From Mucilaginibacter gracilis (GTDB lineage: Bacteria > Bacteroidota > Bacteroidia > Sphingobacteriales > Sphingobacteriaceae), in contig NZ_RBKU01000001.1 of assembly GCF_003633615.1 (NCBI RefSeq), positions 6,262,001 to 6,326,000 of the forward strand: DNA of 64,000 nt, given 5' to 3'. The notes beneath the pieces are model-generated. The model did not search any database and was not told the DNA's origin. It was given only the letters and a program-made list of their open reading frames with translations. Below, in pieces: positions 52,261-60,527 of the stretch (position 1 is the stretch's first letter; each line of letters starts with the position of its first letter). The position numbers were made by a program, and so were the translations under genes.

Positions 52261-53028
52261 TTAAACACCAAATATTTTAACCGAATTTTCGGTGGTTATG
52301 GCTGCAACGGTTTCCACCGATACTTGGTGCAGATCAGCAATTTTTTGAGCGATATATACCAGGTATGATGATTCGTTAGGCCGGCCCCGATTTGGAACGG
52401 GCGTAAGATAAGGAGAATCTGTTTCTAAAACCATATCTTTCAAATCAATTTGTTCTACAATTTTATCCAGGCCTGCATTTTTGTAGGTAACTACGCCGCC
52501 TATGCCTAAATAAAACCCTAAAGCTATTACTTGTTGAGCCTGTTGCAGCGTTCCGCTAAAACAATGAAAAATACCCCGCAGTTTTTCGTCATTCTCCTCT
52601 TGCAAAACGGCAAATACTTCGTCAAATGCATTGCGGCAATGGATAACTATAGGTAAATCCAGTTGTTTGGCCCAATTTATTTGCTTTTTAAAGGCCGCCT
52701 GCTGCTGGGCTAATGTGGTTTTGTCCCAATATAAATCAATACCAATTTCGCCTATGGCGTATATCTTTTTACCGTTGCCGGCAGCTATAATAGCATCCAA
52801 TTGAGTTTCCCACCCTTCCTTAACATCGCATGGGTGCAGGCCAAGCATAGCAAAACAATTTTGAGGATAAGCATCAGCCAAATCAAAAACCTGCGTTACC
52901 GACGACAGATCGACATTTGGTAAAAACAAGCGGCTTATATTTTTTTCCAGGCAGCGTTGCATCAACGCTTGGCGTTTTTCAATATCGTTTTCGTAGTACA
53001 GGTGGGTATGCGTATCTGTTAATACCAT
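52261..53028 (-). CDS. TatD family metal-dependent hydrolase (DNase)
   Basis: A 255-residue TIM-barrel hydrolase with all metal-site motifs: TDTHTHLYYEND, AIGEIGIDLYWDKT, IVIHCRNAFDE, IFHCFSGTLQQA and LETDSPYLTPVPN. TatD/YcfH proteins are 3' to 5' exonucleases or related hydrolases. Lies 35 bp upstream of the asparaginase gene on the same strand, and is insulated from the FKBP gene by the terminator at 53043-53073. Confidence 0.93.
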   Translation of the reverse strand: MVLTDTHTHLYYENDIEKRQALMQRCLEKNISRLFLPNVDLSSVTQVFDLADAYPQNCFAMLGLHPCDVKEGWETQLDAIIAAGNGKKIYAIGEIGIDLYWDKTTLAQQQAAFKKQINWAKQLDLPIVIHCRNAFDEVFAVLQEENDEKLRGIFHCFSGTLQQAQQVIALGFYLGIGGVVTYKNAGLDKIVEQIDLKDMVLETDSPYLTPVPNRGRPNESSYLVYIAQKIADLHQVSVETVAAITTENSVKIFGV

Positions 53029-53042
53029 GCGGCAAAACTAAC

Positions 53043-53073
53043 AAAAAATGCCTTCTGTTGTAACAGAAGGCAT
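53043..53073 (-). terminator. Terminator after the first FKBP gene
   Basis: Perfect 12-bp stem ATGCCTTCTGTT/AACAGAAGGCAT with a 2-nt centre, followed on the minus strand by TTTTTTG. Confidence 0.85.
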
Positions 53074-53083
53074 GGGGTTATTG

Positions 53084-54088
53084 TTATTTGTTAACAACGG
53101 GTTTCTTTTTTAGCGGTTTTTTAAGCGTCGTTTTCTTTTTCACGGCAGGTTTGGCTACCGGGTGCTTACCTGGTTTTACTTTAACCAGTTCCACTTCAAA
53201 AACTAAAGTGCTGTAGGGTTTAATATCGGCACCCGCACCCTGCTCGCCATAAGCCAATGCCGAAGGAATTATGAACGTTGCTTTTTCGCCTTCGTGCAAT
53301 AATAAAAAGCCTTCTTCCCAGCCTTTAATTACGCGTGCTTTGCCCAACACAAAATCTAAGGGCTCGTAAGGGCGGCCAGGTTGGTTTATGCCTGCGGCTT
53401 TGGCAATGCTTTCAATACTGGTGTCAAAAACTTTACCTTCAAGCGTGTGCCCTACGTAGTTTACATACACCGTATCGCCATTTAAGGGCTTGCGTTTTAA
53501 TGTAGGCACATTTACCACATAGTTTAAGCCCGATGGGGTAGCCTTTGCAGCTATTTTTTTATCGGCTATATATTTTTGCAGGTTAACCATTTCGGCAGCT
53601 TTAAGCTTCAGGCCCTCGGCTTTGGCCTTTTCCATAGCGGCGTTGCGCTCGGCCATGGCTTCATCCACGCTTTGTATTTTCTCAATTTTCAATATAAAAA
53701 CAAGGCTGCTGCCCTTGCCTAAAAATGGCGGACGTTGCTCTTCGTGCCCAACAAAAATCGAATCGGTAGGTACCTTAACCAATGCACTGTCTTTATCGGC
53801 CAATAGTGGGAAAATGTCCATCAGGTCGCCAATATTTTGCGATGGCTGTACCTGCAACTTAACCGCTGTGCCGTTTTTATATGTACTAAAAAGCACCGAA
53901 TCTTTATCTGTTTTTTGTATTACATTAAATGTAATTACATCGCTCACTTTTATTTTGGTACCGGCGTTTGCAGTAAAAATATGGTAAGCCAGCCCTTTAG
54001 GAGTAGTTTTTAAAGTAAGCTCCTGAGCCTTTGCCTGGTTTAAAAATGCAATTGCCGTAAGCGAAAGCAAAAAATGTTTAATGTTCAT
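53084..54088 (-). CDS. FKBP-type peptidyl-prolyl isomerase, exported
   Basis: A 334-residue protein with signal peptide (MNIKHFLLSLTAIAFLNQAKA). It contains a degenerate N-terminal FKBP-like domain (about residues 30-135) and a canonical C-terminal one: GDTVYVNYVGHTLEGKVFDT, VIKGWEEGFLLLHEGEKATF and IPSALAYGEQGAG. A Lys-rich tail (AVKKKTTLKKPLKKKP) ends it. It assists folding of envelope proteins. Tandem paralogue of the gene at 54152. Confidence 0.92.
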   Translation of the reverse strand: MNIKHFLLSLTAIAFLNQAKAQELTLKTTPKGLAYHIFTANAGTKIKVSDVITFNVIQKTDKDSVLFSTYKNGTAVKLQVQPSQNIGDLMDIFPLLADKDSALVKVPTDSIFVGHEEQRPPFLGKGSSLVFILKIEKIQSVDEAMAERNAAMEKAKAEGLKLKAAEMVNLQKYIADKKIAAKATPSGLNYVVNVPTLKRKPLNGDTVYVNYVGHTLEGKVFDTSIESIAKAAGINQPGRPYEPLDFVLGKARVIKGWEEGFLLLHEGEKATFIIPSALAYGEQGAGADIKPYSTLVFEVELVKVKPGKHPVAKPAVKKKTTLKKPLKKKPVVNK

Positions 54089-54100
54089 GTTTTATAAATA

Positions 54101-54129
54101 AAAAGCCTCCCCCGCTAACCGGGAGAGGC
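54101..54129 (-). terminator. Terminator after the second FKBP gene
   Basis: Stem GCCTCCCCCG/CGGGAGAGGC (one mismatch) with a 5-nt loop, followed on the minus strand by TTTTT; 22 bp after the stop codon. Confidence 0.75.
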
Positions 54130-54151
54130 ATAATATAATAATAGTTTATTG

Positions 54152-55150
54152 TTACTTTGTTATTGGCTGACTAGTAGTTGGCATTTGCATTTGCGGAATT
54201 ACCGGTTTTGGTGCATTGGGGTTTGGGTGGATAATATCAAGTACCTCAACTTCAAAAACCAATGGAGCAAAAGGAGGGATAGGGCCGCCACCTTGTTCGC
54301 CGTAACCTAAAGCCGAAGGTATAATAAGGGTAGCTTTAGATCCTTTGTTTAACAATAACAAACCTTCGTCCCAACCTGCAATAACCTGGTGTACACCAAC
54401 CACAATATGTGCCGGTTTGTATCTTTCGGGCATCATTGGCTGGTAAACGCCTTTGTTTTCTTTCTTCATTGCCTCTTCTTTAATGTTGGTATCAAATACC
54501 TTACCGTTGGTAAAATGGCCAATGTATGATAAAACCGCGGTATCGCCCGGAGCAATGTTAGAGCCGCTACCTGGTTTGGTAATAACGTAGTTAATGCCCG
54601 ATGCTGTTTTGGTTACGGTTAGCTTTTTATCTTCAATGTAGCTCTTAATTTTTCCTGGCTCGGCAGCTTTAACCTTATCGGTTACGCCTTTAAAGTAATC
54701 TTTAATTTTTGCCTGAAAAGCAGCATCACTAAGTGTACCTTTAGGTATAACCTTGGTAATACGTAAGTAGTAGTTAATGTATTTACTTTTAAACGGAGGT
54801 TTTTGCTGACCAGGGCTTTTTTTCAACATCGTATCAATATTGTTTTTAACAATAACGCTATCGCCTTCGTTCAACAACAATAAAACACTTTGCAAATCGC
54901 CTTTAAATTGCGTTTTTGGTACCATTGCAGCTACCGGGTGTCCGGTTTCGTAAGTGCTGGTTAAAACCGAATCACCGTCTGTTTTAATTACCCATTCGAT
55001 GCTGATAAAATCGCCTTCTTTGATAGCCGAACCACTTGAATTGTGGTCAACAACGCTATATAGTGTACCACCGCCACTATCTTTAAATCCACCTTTACAG
55101 CCTGCTAAACCTAATGCAATAACTGCTAAAAACTTCCAGTTTTTCTTCAT
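54152..55150 (-). CDS. FKBP-type peptidyl-prolyl isomerase, lipoprotein
   Basis: A 332-residue lipoprotein with lipobox LGLAGCKGG. As in its neighbour, a degenerate N-terminal FKBP-like domain (IKEGDFISIEWVIKTDGDSV) precedes a canonical one: GDTAVLSYIGHFTNGKVFDT, VIAGWDEGLLLLNKGSKATL, IPSALGYGEQGGG. It starts 2 bp after the DHH phosphoesterase stop codon. The two FKBP genes look like a tandem duplication with later divergence. Confidence 0.92.
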   Translation of the reverse strand: MKKNWKFLAVIALGLAGCKGGFKDSGGGTLYSVVDHNSSGSAIKEGDFISIEWVIKTDGDSVLTSTYETGHPVAAMVPKTQFKGDLQSVLLLLNEGDSVIVKNNIDTMLKKSPGQQKPPFKSKYINYYLRITKVIPKGTLSDAAFQAKIKDYFKGVTDKVKAAEPGKIKSYIEDKKLTVTKTASGINYVITKPGSGSNIAPGDTAVLSYIGHFTNGKVFDTNIKEEAMKKENKGVYQPMMPERYKPAHIVVGVHQVIAGWDEGLLLLNKGSKATLIIPSALGYGEQGGGPIPPFAPLVFEVEVLDIIHPNPNAPKPVIPQMQMPTTSQPITK

Positions 55151-55152
55151 TT

Positions 55153-56187
55153 CTATTGTGTTAATAATTTTTTGTATTCGGGTAAAATTGATTTAAATTG
55201 TTTAACTACGTCTTCCAGCGAATCGGTTGAGCTTCCACCCGCCGCGTTGCGATGCCCGCCGCCGCTAAAATACTTTTTACAAACTTCGTTGGCCGGAAAA
55301 TCATCTCTCGATCTGAGCGATAACTTAATCTTGTCGCTGCGTTCAACTATAAACGCCGCTAATTTAATGCCTGTTATTGATAATGCAAAATTTACAACAC
55401 CTTCTGTATCGCCGGTAATAATTTGATAACGTTCAAGTTCTTCACGGGTAACACTGATGAGGGCTGTGTGGTATTCGGGCAGTACTTCAAGCTTGCTGCT
55501 GAGGCAAAAGCCCAGAAAGCGCAATCTCGATTCGGACGAATTATCATACACCAACTGATGGATCCGCGCATTATTTGCCCCGGCATCAATTAAATTTGCT
55601 GTAATGCGGTGTACCGCCGAGGTTGTTAGCGGAAACCTGAACGAGCCCGAATCCGTCATGATGCCCGTATATAAGCACGATGCTACGTCCTTATTAATAA
55701 GCTCGGGCTCCTGCATTACATCGGCAATAAACTCGTAAACCAATTGGGCCGATGCACAAGCGTTAATATTCCACCATCTCCAGTCGTCAAAATCTTCGGG
55801 TTCCAGGTGGTGGTCTATCATTATTTTATAAGCACTGGCTTGCCTAACCACTTCGCCCATTTCGTTAATACGGCCAAGTGCGTTAAAATCAAGGCAGCAA
55901 ATAATTTCGGCCTTATTTATCAGTTCGTTTGCAATGGCGGTTTGCTCGGTGTATATAATAACCTCGCCGTTGCCGGGCATCCAGTCAAAAAACTGAGGAT
56001 AATCAGTAGGGGTTATTACCTTAACATGGTGCCCTTTTTGAATCAAATAGTTATATAAACCTAACGACGAACCCATAGCATCGCCATCGGGTTTGTGGTG
56101 TGTGGTAATTACTATTTGTTTAGGTTTAGCTAATAAATCCTTCAGCGCAGGTGTTTCTAACATTAATACATCAAAAAAGAGATGCAA
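55153..56187 (-). CDS. DHH/DHHA1 phosphoesterase (NrnA-like oligoribonuclease/pAp phosphatase)
   Basis: A 344-residue protein. DHH domain motifs: VITTHHKPDGDAMGSSLGLY, CCLDFNALGRI, MIDHHLEPEDF; DHHA1 domain: YFSGGGHRNAAGGSSTD. These match NrnA, which degrades nano-RNA and dephosphorylates 3'-phosphoadenosine 5'-phosphate. Divergent from ndk and co-directional with the FKBP gene downstream. Confidence 0.92.
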   Translation of the reverse strand: MHLFFDVLMLETPALKDLLAKPKQIVITTHHKPDGDAMGSSLGLYNYLIQKGHHVKVITPTDYPQFFDWMPGNGEVIIYTEQTAIANELINKAEIICCLDFNALGRINEMGEVVRQASAYKIMIDHHLEPEDFDDWRWWNINACASAQLVYEFIADVMQEPELINKDVASCLYTGIMTDSGSFRFPLTTSAVHRITANLIDAGANNARIHQLVYDNSSESRLRFLGFCLSSKLEVLPEYHTALISVTREELERYQIITGDTEGVVNFALSITGIKLAAFIVERSDKIKLSLRSRDDFPANEVCKKYFSGGGHRNAAGGSSTDSLEDVVKQFKSILPEYKKLLTQ

Positions 56188-56236
56188 AGCTAAATAAATA
56201 AATGAAATACAAAACCATGTATTTTATTGTATTAAC

Positions 56237-56266
56237 TTTATTATTCGTGACTAAAATGTACCTTTG
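56237..56266 (+). promoter_or_regulatory. Promoter of ndk (Bacteroidota type)
   Basis: Exact -7 element TACCTTTG (56259-56266) with TTTA at 56237-56240, 18 nt upstream, as a weak -33 element; 21 bp before the ndk ATG. Confidence 0.55.
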
Positions 56267-56287
56267 CGACGTTTATAATTTATAAAA

Positions 56288-56707
56288 ATGACAACAAACA
56301 AAACTTTCACCATGATTAAACCCGATGCTGTTGCTGCAGGCCACATCGGTGCTATTTTAGATAAAATTACTAAAAGCGGATTTAAAATTATTGCTTTAAA
56401 ATATACTGCCTTAAGTGCCGAAAAAGCCGGACAATTTTACGAGGTTCATGCCGAACGTCCTTTTTATAAACACCTGGTAGCGTTTATGTCTTCGGGACCG
56501 ATAGTAGCCGCTATTTTAGAAAAAGATAACGCTGTTGCCGATTTTAGAACACTTATAGGTGCTACCGACCCATCAAAAGCAGATGCAGGTACTATCCGCC
56601 AGCTTTTTGCAACCTCTATTGAAGCAAACGCCGTACACGGATCAGACTCTGACGAGAATGCACAATTAGAGGGTAGTTTCTTTTTCTCGGCTTTTGAGAA
56701 ATTTTAA
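56288..56707 (+). CDS. ndk: Nucleoside diphosphate kinase
   Basis: A 139-residue enzyme balancing NTP pools. Signatures: FTMIKPDAVAAGHIGAIL, FYKHLVAFMSSGP, LIGATDP and the active-site histidine in NAVHGSDSDENA. Length and motifs are normal. It has its own promoter candidate and is divergent from the DHH gene. Confidence 0.97.
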   Translation: MTTNKTFTMIKPDAVAAGHIGAILDKITKSGFKIIALKYTALSAEKAGQFYEVHAERPFYKHLVAFMSSGPIVAAILEKDNAVADFRTLIGATDPSKADAGTIRQLFATSIEANAVHGSDSDENAQLEGSFFFSAFEKF

Positions 56708-56725
56708 TTACTTTTAAGTAAATAC

Positions 56726-56795
56726 TTTGATTTTTTAGCTAAACACACTTATATTTGTGTTGATAGCATCTATAACGTGTTATAGCTAAAAAATC
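56726..56795 (+). promoter_or_regulatory. Promoter and dyad upstream of the small two-span membrane gene
   Basis: TTTG (56726-56729), 20 nt, then TATATTTG (56750-56757) form a consensus Bacteroidota promoter 93 bp before the ATG at 56851. A 12-bp inverted repeat, GATTTTTTAGCT (56729-56740) and AGCTAAAAAATC (56784-56795), spans it: one arm is next to the -33 box, the other in the leader. This could be an operator or a terminator-like structure following ndk. Confidence 0.55.
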
Positions 56796-56850
56796 AATTA
56801 TAATATGGCGCTATAAATTCGCTATCACTAATTCAACAGCAGGTTAAACA

Positions 56851-57048
56851 ATGAAAAAGTTTCAAAAAATTATTTTTTACGCCATCTCCATCGTTTTGTT
56901 GGTGGTGTTTTCATTGTACACCTTCCACTTTCACCCCGAAGTACAATTGGTATTTTTAATACCAGGTATATTTTTAGTTATTTATTCGGCATTGATAAAC
57001 GATTTGCCGAAGAAAAAACGTGCCGCCAGCAACCGCATCGGTCACTAA
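56851..57048 (+). CDS. Small two-span membrane protein of unknown function
   Basis: A 65-residue protein with two hydrophobic segments (IIFYAISIVLLVVFSLYTFH and VQLVFLIPGIFLVIYSALI) separated by a short loop, and a basic C-terminus (PKKKRAASNRIGH). Good promoter candidate upstream. It ends 2 bp before the convergent DciA-like gene. No family recognised. Confidence 0.7.
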   Translation: MKKFQKIIFYAISIVLLVVFSLYTFHFHPEVQLVFLIPGIFLVIYSALINDLPKKKRAASNRIGH

Positions 57049-57050
57049 TT

Positions 57051-57341
57051 TTATAGCAGTACTATAGTTTCTATCAACACACTTCCGGCTTTCTCGTTAA
57101 CCTTTTCAATAATTTGAGATCGCATTTGCATAATCTCATTTTTCACTACCGAGGATTCGATACGCAAAAAAAGCCTTTTTTCGTAAATGTATATCTCTTT
57201 TGTGCGGCTCGCAACCATTTTGCCCATCAACTCGGGCCATGCCATTTTTATCGAAGTTTCGTCAAACTTGCGTTTTATTTTATAAACATTAAGCATTTGC
57301 TCAATGGCTTCTTTCATGGTTTTATCGTTAGCCTTACGCAT
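57051..57341 (-). CDS. DUF721 / DciA-like protein
   Basis: A 96-residue protein with the DUF721 pattern: MKEAIEQMLNVYKIKRKFDE, MAWPELMGKMVASRTK, YIYEKRLFLRIESSVVKNEI. DciA-type proteins load the replicative helicase in bacteria without DnaC; location right after recF, overlapping it by 8 bp, fits a role in replication or repair. Confidence 0.85.
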   Translation of the reverse strand: MRKANDKTMKEAIEQMLNVYKIKRKFDETSIKMAWPELMGKMVASRTKEIYIYEKRLFLRIESSVVKNEIMQMRSQIIEKVNEKAGSVLIETIVLL

Positions 57342-58434
57342 ACACTACTCCTTTATCAACTTTAAAAATATTAATTGCCACGTTAAGCTCGCTAAATATA
57401 CGGGTTACCCTATCAACACTGGTATCGGTAATAAAAACCTGTCCAAAATTATTGTTCGATACCATTTGCATCAGTTTCCGTGTACGGTTTTCGTCGAGTT
57501 TATCAAAAATATCATCAAGTAACAGCAAGGGTTTAAAACCGTTTCTATTATTTAAAAAAGTGTACTGAGCAAGTTTCAGCGCTATCAAAAAAGATTTTTG
57601 CTGCCCCTGCGATCCAAATTTTTTCATGGCCATGCCATGTATTGCAAAATGCAAATCATCCTTATGTATACCATAAGTGGTGCGTTCAAGTGCCCTATCC
57701 CGCTCTACCGATTTTTTTAGCAACGCGGTAAAATCATCATGCAGCAATTGCGAATCGTAAACCAGCTCAACAAGTTCGGCATCATCGCTCAAAAAACTGT
57801 AGTGTTTATTAAATATAGAAGTGAAAACCTCCATAAACTCTTTCCGTTTACCAAAAATTTTATTGCCCGATGTGGTGAGTTGCTCATCGTATACTTCCAG
57901 CAATTGCGGGTCGTACCGCCCGGTATCGGCAATTAGCTTGAGCAAAGCATTGCGGTTGAGCAGCGTTTTGTTATAGGCAATCAGTTCGTCCAGGTAATTA
58001 TGGTCGGTTTGCGATATTACGTTATCAATAAACTTGCGCCGCTCTTCGCTCCCTTCAATAATGATGCTGATATCATACGGCGATATCATCACCAACGGAA
58101 ACAAGCCAATATGGTCGGCCAGGCGTTGATACTCCTTTTTGTTACGTTTAAATTGCTTTTTTTGGTTGCGTTTTAAACCGCAGGCAATAACTTCGGCCTT
58201 GTTGTTTTTTTCAAATATGCCGTTCACCATAAAAAAGTCGGCACCTTGTTTAATTTGCTGGCTATCAATAGGGTTAAAGTAACTTTTGCACAGGCCAAGG
58301 TAATGTATAGCATCAAGCAGGTTAGTTTTGCCAGCACCGTTGTTACCGGCAAATGCGTTTACACCGGGTTCAAAATTTAATTCGGTTTCGGTATAATTTT
58401 TAAAGTTAAGTAACGAGAGGTGCTTTAAATACAT
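57334..58434 (-). CDS. recF: DNA replication and repair protein RecF
   Basis: A 366-residue SMC-like ATPase of recombinational repair. Walker A GNNGAGKTNLLDAIHYLGL, Walker B region LLLDDIFDKLDENR and the signature KFGSQGQQKSFLIALKLAQ are clear. N-terminus MYLKHLSLLNFKNYTETELN is the family standard. Transcribed with the DciA-like gene. Confidence 0.96.
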   Translation of the reverse strand: MYLKHLSLLNFKNYTETELNFEPGVNAFAGNNGAGKTNLLDAIHYLGLCKSYFNPIDSQQIKQGADFFMVNGIFEKNNKAEVIACGLKRNQKKQFKRNKKEYQRLADHIGLFPLVMISPYDISIIIEGSEERRKFIDNVISQTDHNYLDELIAYNKTLLNRNALLKLIADTGRYDPQLLEVYDEQLTTSGNKIFGKRKEFMEVFTSIFNKHYSFLSDDAELVELVYDSQLLHDDFTALLKKSVERDRALERTTYGIHKDDLHFAIHGMAMKKFGSQGQQKSFLIALKLAQYTFLNNRNGFKPLLLLDDIFDKLDENRTRKLMQMVSNNNFGQVFITDTSVDRVTRIFSELNVAINIFKVDKGVVYA

Positions 58435-58514
58435 ATTGATAATGTTTCCAAAGTTAAGATATAAGCCTGTTTTTGGCAGTAAAAAGATGCTTATTATTTA
58501 AACACGATTAGCTA

Positions 58515-58544
58515 TTGCTAAAAAATTAAAAAAACGTATTTTTG
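58515..58544 (+). promoter_or_regulatory. Promoter of the TPR protein gene
   Basis: TTG (58515-58517), exactly 19 nt, then TATTTTTG (58537-58544): matches the Bacteroidota -33/-7 pattern, 22 bp before the ATG at 58567. Confidence 0.65.
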
Positions 58545-58566
58545 CAAACTTAATTTTAGAGTAGAA

Positions 58567-59244
58567 ATGTCAAACACCCAGGTAAATACCCGTATTGTGC
58601 AAGCAGATAATGATTTTGGCCAAACAGGCAAATTTGTAAGAGAAAACCAAAAAAGCTTATTATTTATAGTAGGAGCCATTGTGGCCCTTATACTTTTATA
58701 TATCGCTTACCAAAAATTTTACCTGGCCCCCCGCGAATCTGAAGCGGCCGATCAAATGCACGTTGCACAAGATTTATGGACCAAAAAAGAATGGGACAAA
58801 GCAATTAAAGGTGATGCCGGTTACCCTGGATTTGAAAAAATTATTAACGATTATAGTAGCACCAAGGCTGCCAACCTTGCTTATTTTTACTTAGGTACAG
58901 CCTATTTAAACAAAGGCGAATACAGCAAGGCCATTGATAACCTAAACAGCTTTAGGGGCGACGATAGCTTTGTTGCAGCCGAAGCCTTAGGCAGCACAGG
59001 CGACGCTTATGTTGAATTGAAAGATTTTGATAAAGCCGAAACCTATTTTAAGAAAGCTGTTGATAAAGCTAAAAATGATTTTTTATCGCCTTTATATCTT
59101 AAAAAATTAGCTTTGGTTTACGAAGCAAAAAAAGATTACAAATCGGCTGTTGATACTTTCGAAAAAATTAAAACCGATTACCCAACAAGTGCCGAATCGC
59201 AAAATGCCGACGAATATATTGCCCGCGAGCAAGCAAAGCAATAA
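58567..59244 (+). CDS. Tetratricopeptide-repeat membrane-anchored protein
   Basis: A 225-residue protein with one span near residues 30-50 (KSLLFIVGAIVALILLYIAY) and a C-terminal region of TPR units (NLAYFYLGTAYLNKGEYSKA, EALGSTGDAYVELKDFDKAE, PLYLKKLALVYEAKKDYKSA). Topology resembles YfgM-type proteins (Tpr_21), which are periplasmic chaperone partners of SecYEG. Upstream of ribH; a 120-bp AACTCAATAAC-type repeat region separates them. Confidence 0.82.
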   Translation: MSNTQVNTRIVQADNDFGQTGKFVRENQKSLLFIVGAIVALILLYIAYQKFYLAPRESEAADQMHVAQDLWTKKEWDKAIKGDAGYPGFEKIINDYSSTKAANLAYFYLGTAYLNKGEYSKAIDNLNSFRGDDSFVAAEALGSTGDAYVELKDFDKAETYFKKAVDKAKNDFLSPLYLKKLALVYEAKKDYKSAVDTFEKIKTDYPTSAESQNADEYIAREQAKQ

Positions 59245-59364
59245 ATTAGAGATTGGCTATTTGTTGTTGAGTTAATAAGTTATTGGGTTCTCTAATATCC
59301 TTAACAATTAAAAATTCAACAACAAAGCCAACAACTCAATAACAAATAATTTAATAACTAAACA
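59245..59364. repeat. Low-complexity gap with CAATAAC/GTTATTG repeats before ribH
   Basis: Contains GAGTTAATAAGTTATTGGG and later ACAACTCAATAACAAATAA, the same repeat family as at 60936-61125 and 39744-39780. No promoter confidently seen; may form stem structures in the ribH leader. Confidence 0.45.
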
Positions 59365-59859
59365 ATGGCAACGCGTTTAAAAAACCTTTCCGATTTTTCG
59401 GACACAGCAATACCTTCTGCGGCTCCATACCGTTTTGGTATTGTTGTATCCGAGTGGAACTCGGGTATTACCAACGCATTGTATGGCGGTGCTTACCAAA
59501 GCCTTATCAACCACGGTACCCTGCCCGATAATATTTTTACCTACCAGGTACCCGGCAGCTTTGAGCTTACCGCCGGTGCCGATTTGCTGCTTAAAAACCT
59601 TAAACTTGATGCCGTAATATGCCTGGGCTGTGTGATACAAGGCGAAACCAAACATTTTGATTTTATTTGCCAGGCCGTTGCTAACGGTGTAAGCAATGTG
59701 GCCATAAAGTACAGCAAACCGGTTATATTTGGTGTTTTAACAACCGATAACCAACAACAGGCCGAAGACCGTGCAGGCGGCATACATGGCAATAAAGGCG
59801 ACGAAGCCGCCGTTACTGCGATAAAGATGGCCAGCCTTGCCGAAATATTGAACAATTAA
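59365..59859 (+). CDS. ribH: 6,7-dimethyl-8-ribityllumazine synthase
   Basis: The 164-residue penultimate enzyme of riboflavin synthesis. Motifs: GIVVSEWNSGITNALYGGA, VPGSFELTAGADLLL, GCVIQGETKHFDFICQAVAN and FGVLTTDNQQQAEDR. Length and motifs are typical. No FMN riboswitch is visible in the leader. Confidence 0.96.
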   Translation: MATRLKNLSDFSDTAIPSAAPYRFGIVVSEWNSGITNALYGGAYQSLINHGTLPDNIFTYQVPGSFELTAGADLLLKNLKLDAVICLGCVIQGETKHFDFICQAVANGVSNVAIKYSKPVIFGVLTTDNQQQAEDRAGGIHGNKGDEAAVTAIKMASLAEILNN

Positions 59860-59891
59860 AGCTATATTTAGCTACTAATTTATAGTACGGT

Positions 59892-59999
59892 ATGAGAAAA
59901 TTAATTTGCATTATTGCATTACTTGTTGCCTTAGGGAGTATTACCTCATCTTGCTCGCAATACCTATGCCCGGCCTATGGGCAGCAGCACAGAAAATAA
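59892..59999 (+). CDS. Tiny lipoprotein, possibly frameshift-truncated
   Basis: A 35-residue product: signal peptide MRKLICIIALLVALGSITSS, lipobox Cys, then SQYLCPAYGQQHRK. If the frame shifts by one base near 59958, the mature part could instead continue as NTYARPMGSSTENNSALSIF and further to about 60159, overlapping ytxJ. Either a very short lipoprotein or a damaged gene. Confidence 0.5.
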   Translation: MRKLICIIALLVALGSITSSCSQYLCPAYGQQHRK

Positions 60000-60097
60000 C
60001 AGTGCTTTGTCAATTTTTGGGGTTCATTTCTTTAAGCATGGTTTTTGCTCCACCTTTGCAGGTAATAAAACCCGTTGCACAAAAGAATTATTGAACT

Positions 60098-60427
60098 ATG
60101 AACTGGACATTAATAGAATCGGCAGATCAGTTAGAGAACATCAAACAAAAAGCTGGTAAAAGCATTATATTTAAACATTCCACACGCTGCTCTATCAGCA
60201 TGATGGCAAAAAAAAGATTTGAATTAGAGTGGGATATGCTGCCTAAGGATGTTTCTCTTTATTTTTTAGATCTCATTAAACATCGCGAACTATCAAACCA
60301 AATAGCGGCAGATTTTCACGTACACCATCAATCGCCCCAAATGTTACTCATCCAAAACGGTGAATGCATTTTAGATCAATCTCATGGCGAAATATCTGTA
60401 GAAGAAGCGGTTTCAGTGTTAGTCTGA
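60098..60427 (+). CDS. ytxJ: YtxJ-type bacilliredoxin-like thioredoxin-fold protein
   Basis: A 109-residue thioredoxin-like protein: IFKHSTRCSISMMAKKRFEL carries a single active-site Cys in the position used by YtxJ bacilliredoxins; HHQSPQMLLIQNGE holds the cis-proline loop. The family is linked to bacillithiol redox, which some Bacteroidota make. Start codon overlaps the tail of the possible frameshifted lipoprotein frame. Confidence 0.85.
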   Translation: MNWTLIESADQLENIKQKAGKSIIFKHSTRCSISMMAKKRFELEWDMLPKDVSLYFLDLIKHRELSNQIAADFHVHHQSPQMLLIQNGECILDQSHGEISVEEAVSVLV

Positions 60428-60429
60428 AG

Positions 60430-60520
60430 TTATTAGTCTTTAGTCTTAGGCCGGGAGTCTAAAGAATTGTTTAAGACACTCCGAACTCAAGACTAAAGAC
60501 TCAGGGCTCAAGACTAAAAA
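60430..60520. repeat. AGTCTTTAGTCTT/AAGACTAAAGACT inverted repeat between convergent genes
   Basis: TTAGTCTTTAGTCTTA near 60432 pairs with AAGACTAAAGACT near 60489, plus a second AAGACTAAA at 60511. It lies between ytxJ and the convergent OsmC gene and could act as a bidirectional terminator. Confidence 0.6.
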
Positions 60521-60527
60521 CTAAAAA

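Noticed and set aside
59245..59364. Possible FMN riboswitch before ribH
   Set aside because: None of the conserved RFN-element blocks is visible; only CAATAAC repeats are seen.
59906..60094. 62-codon hydrophobic ORF overlapping the tiny lipoprotein
   Set aside because: It starts inside the signal-peptide coding region in another frame and has no ribosome-binding site or family support.
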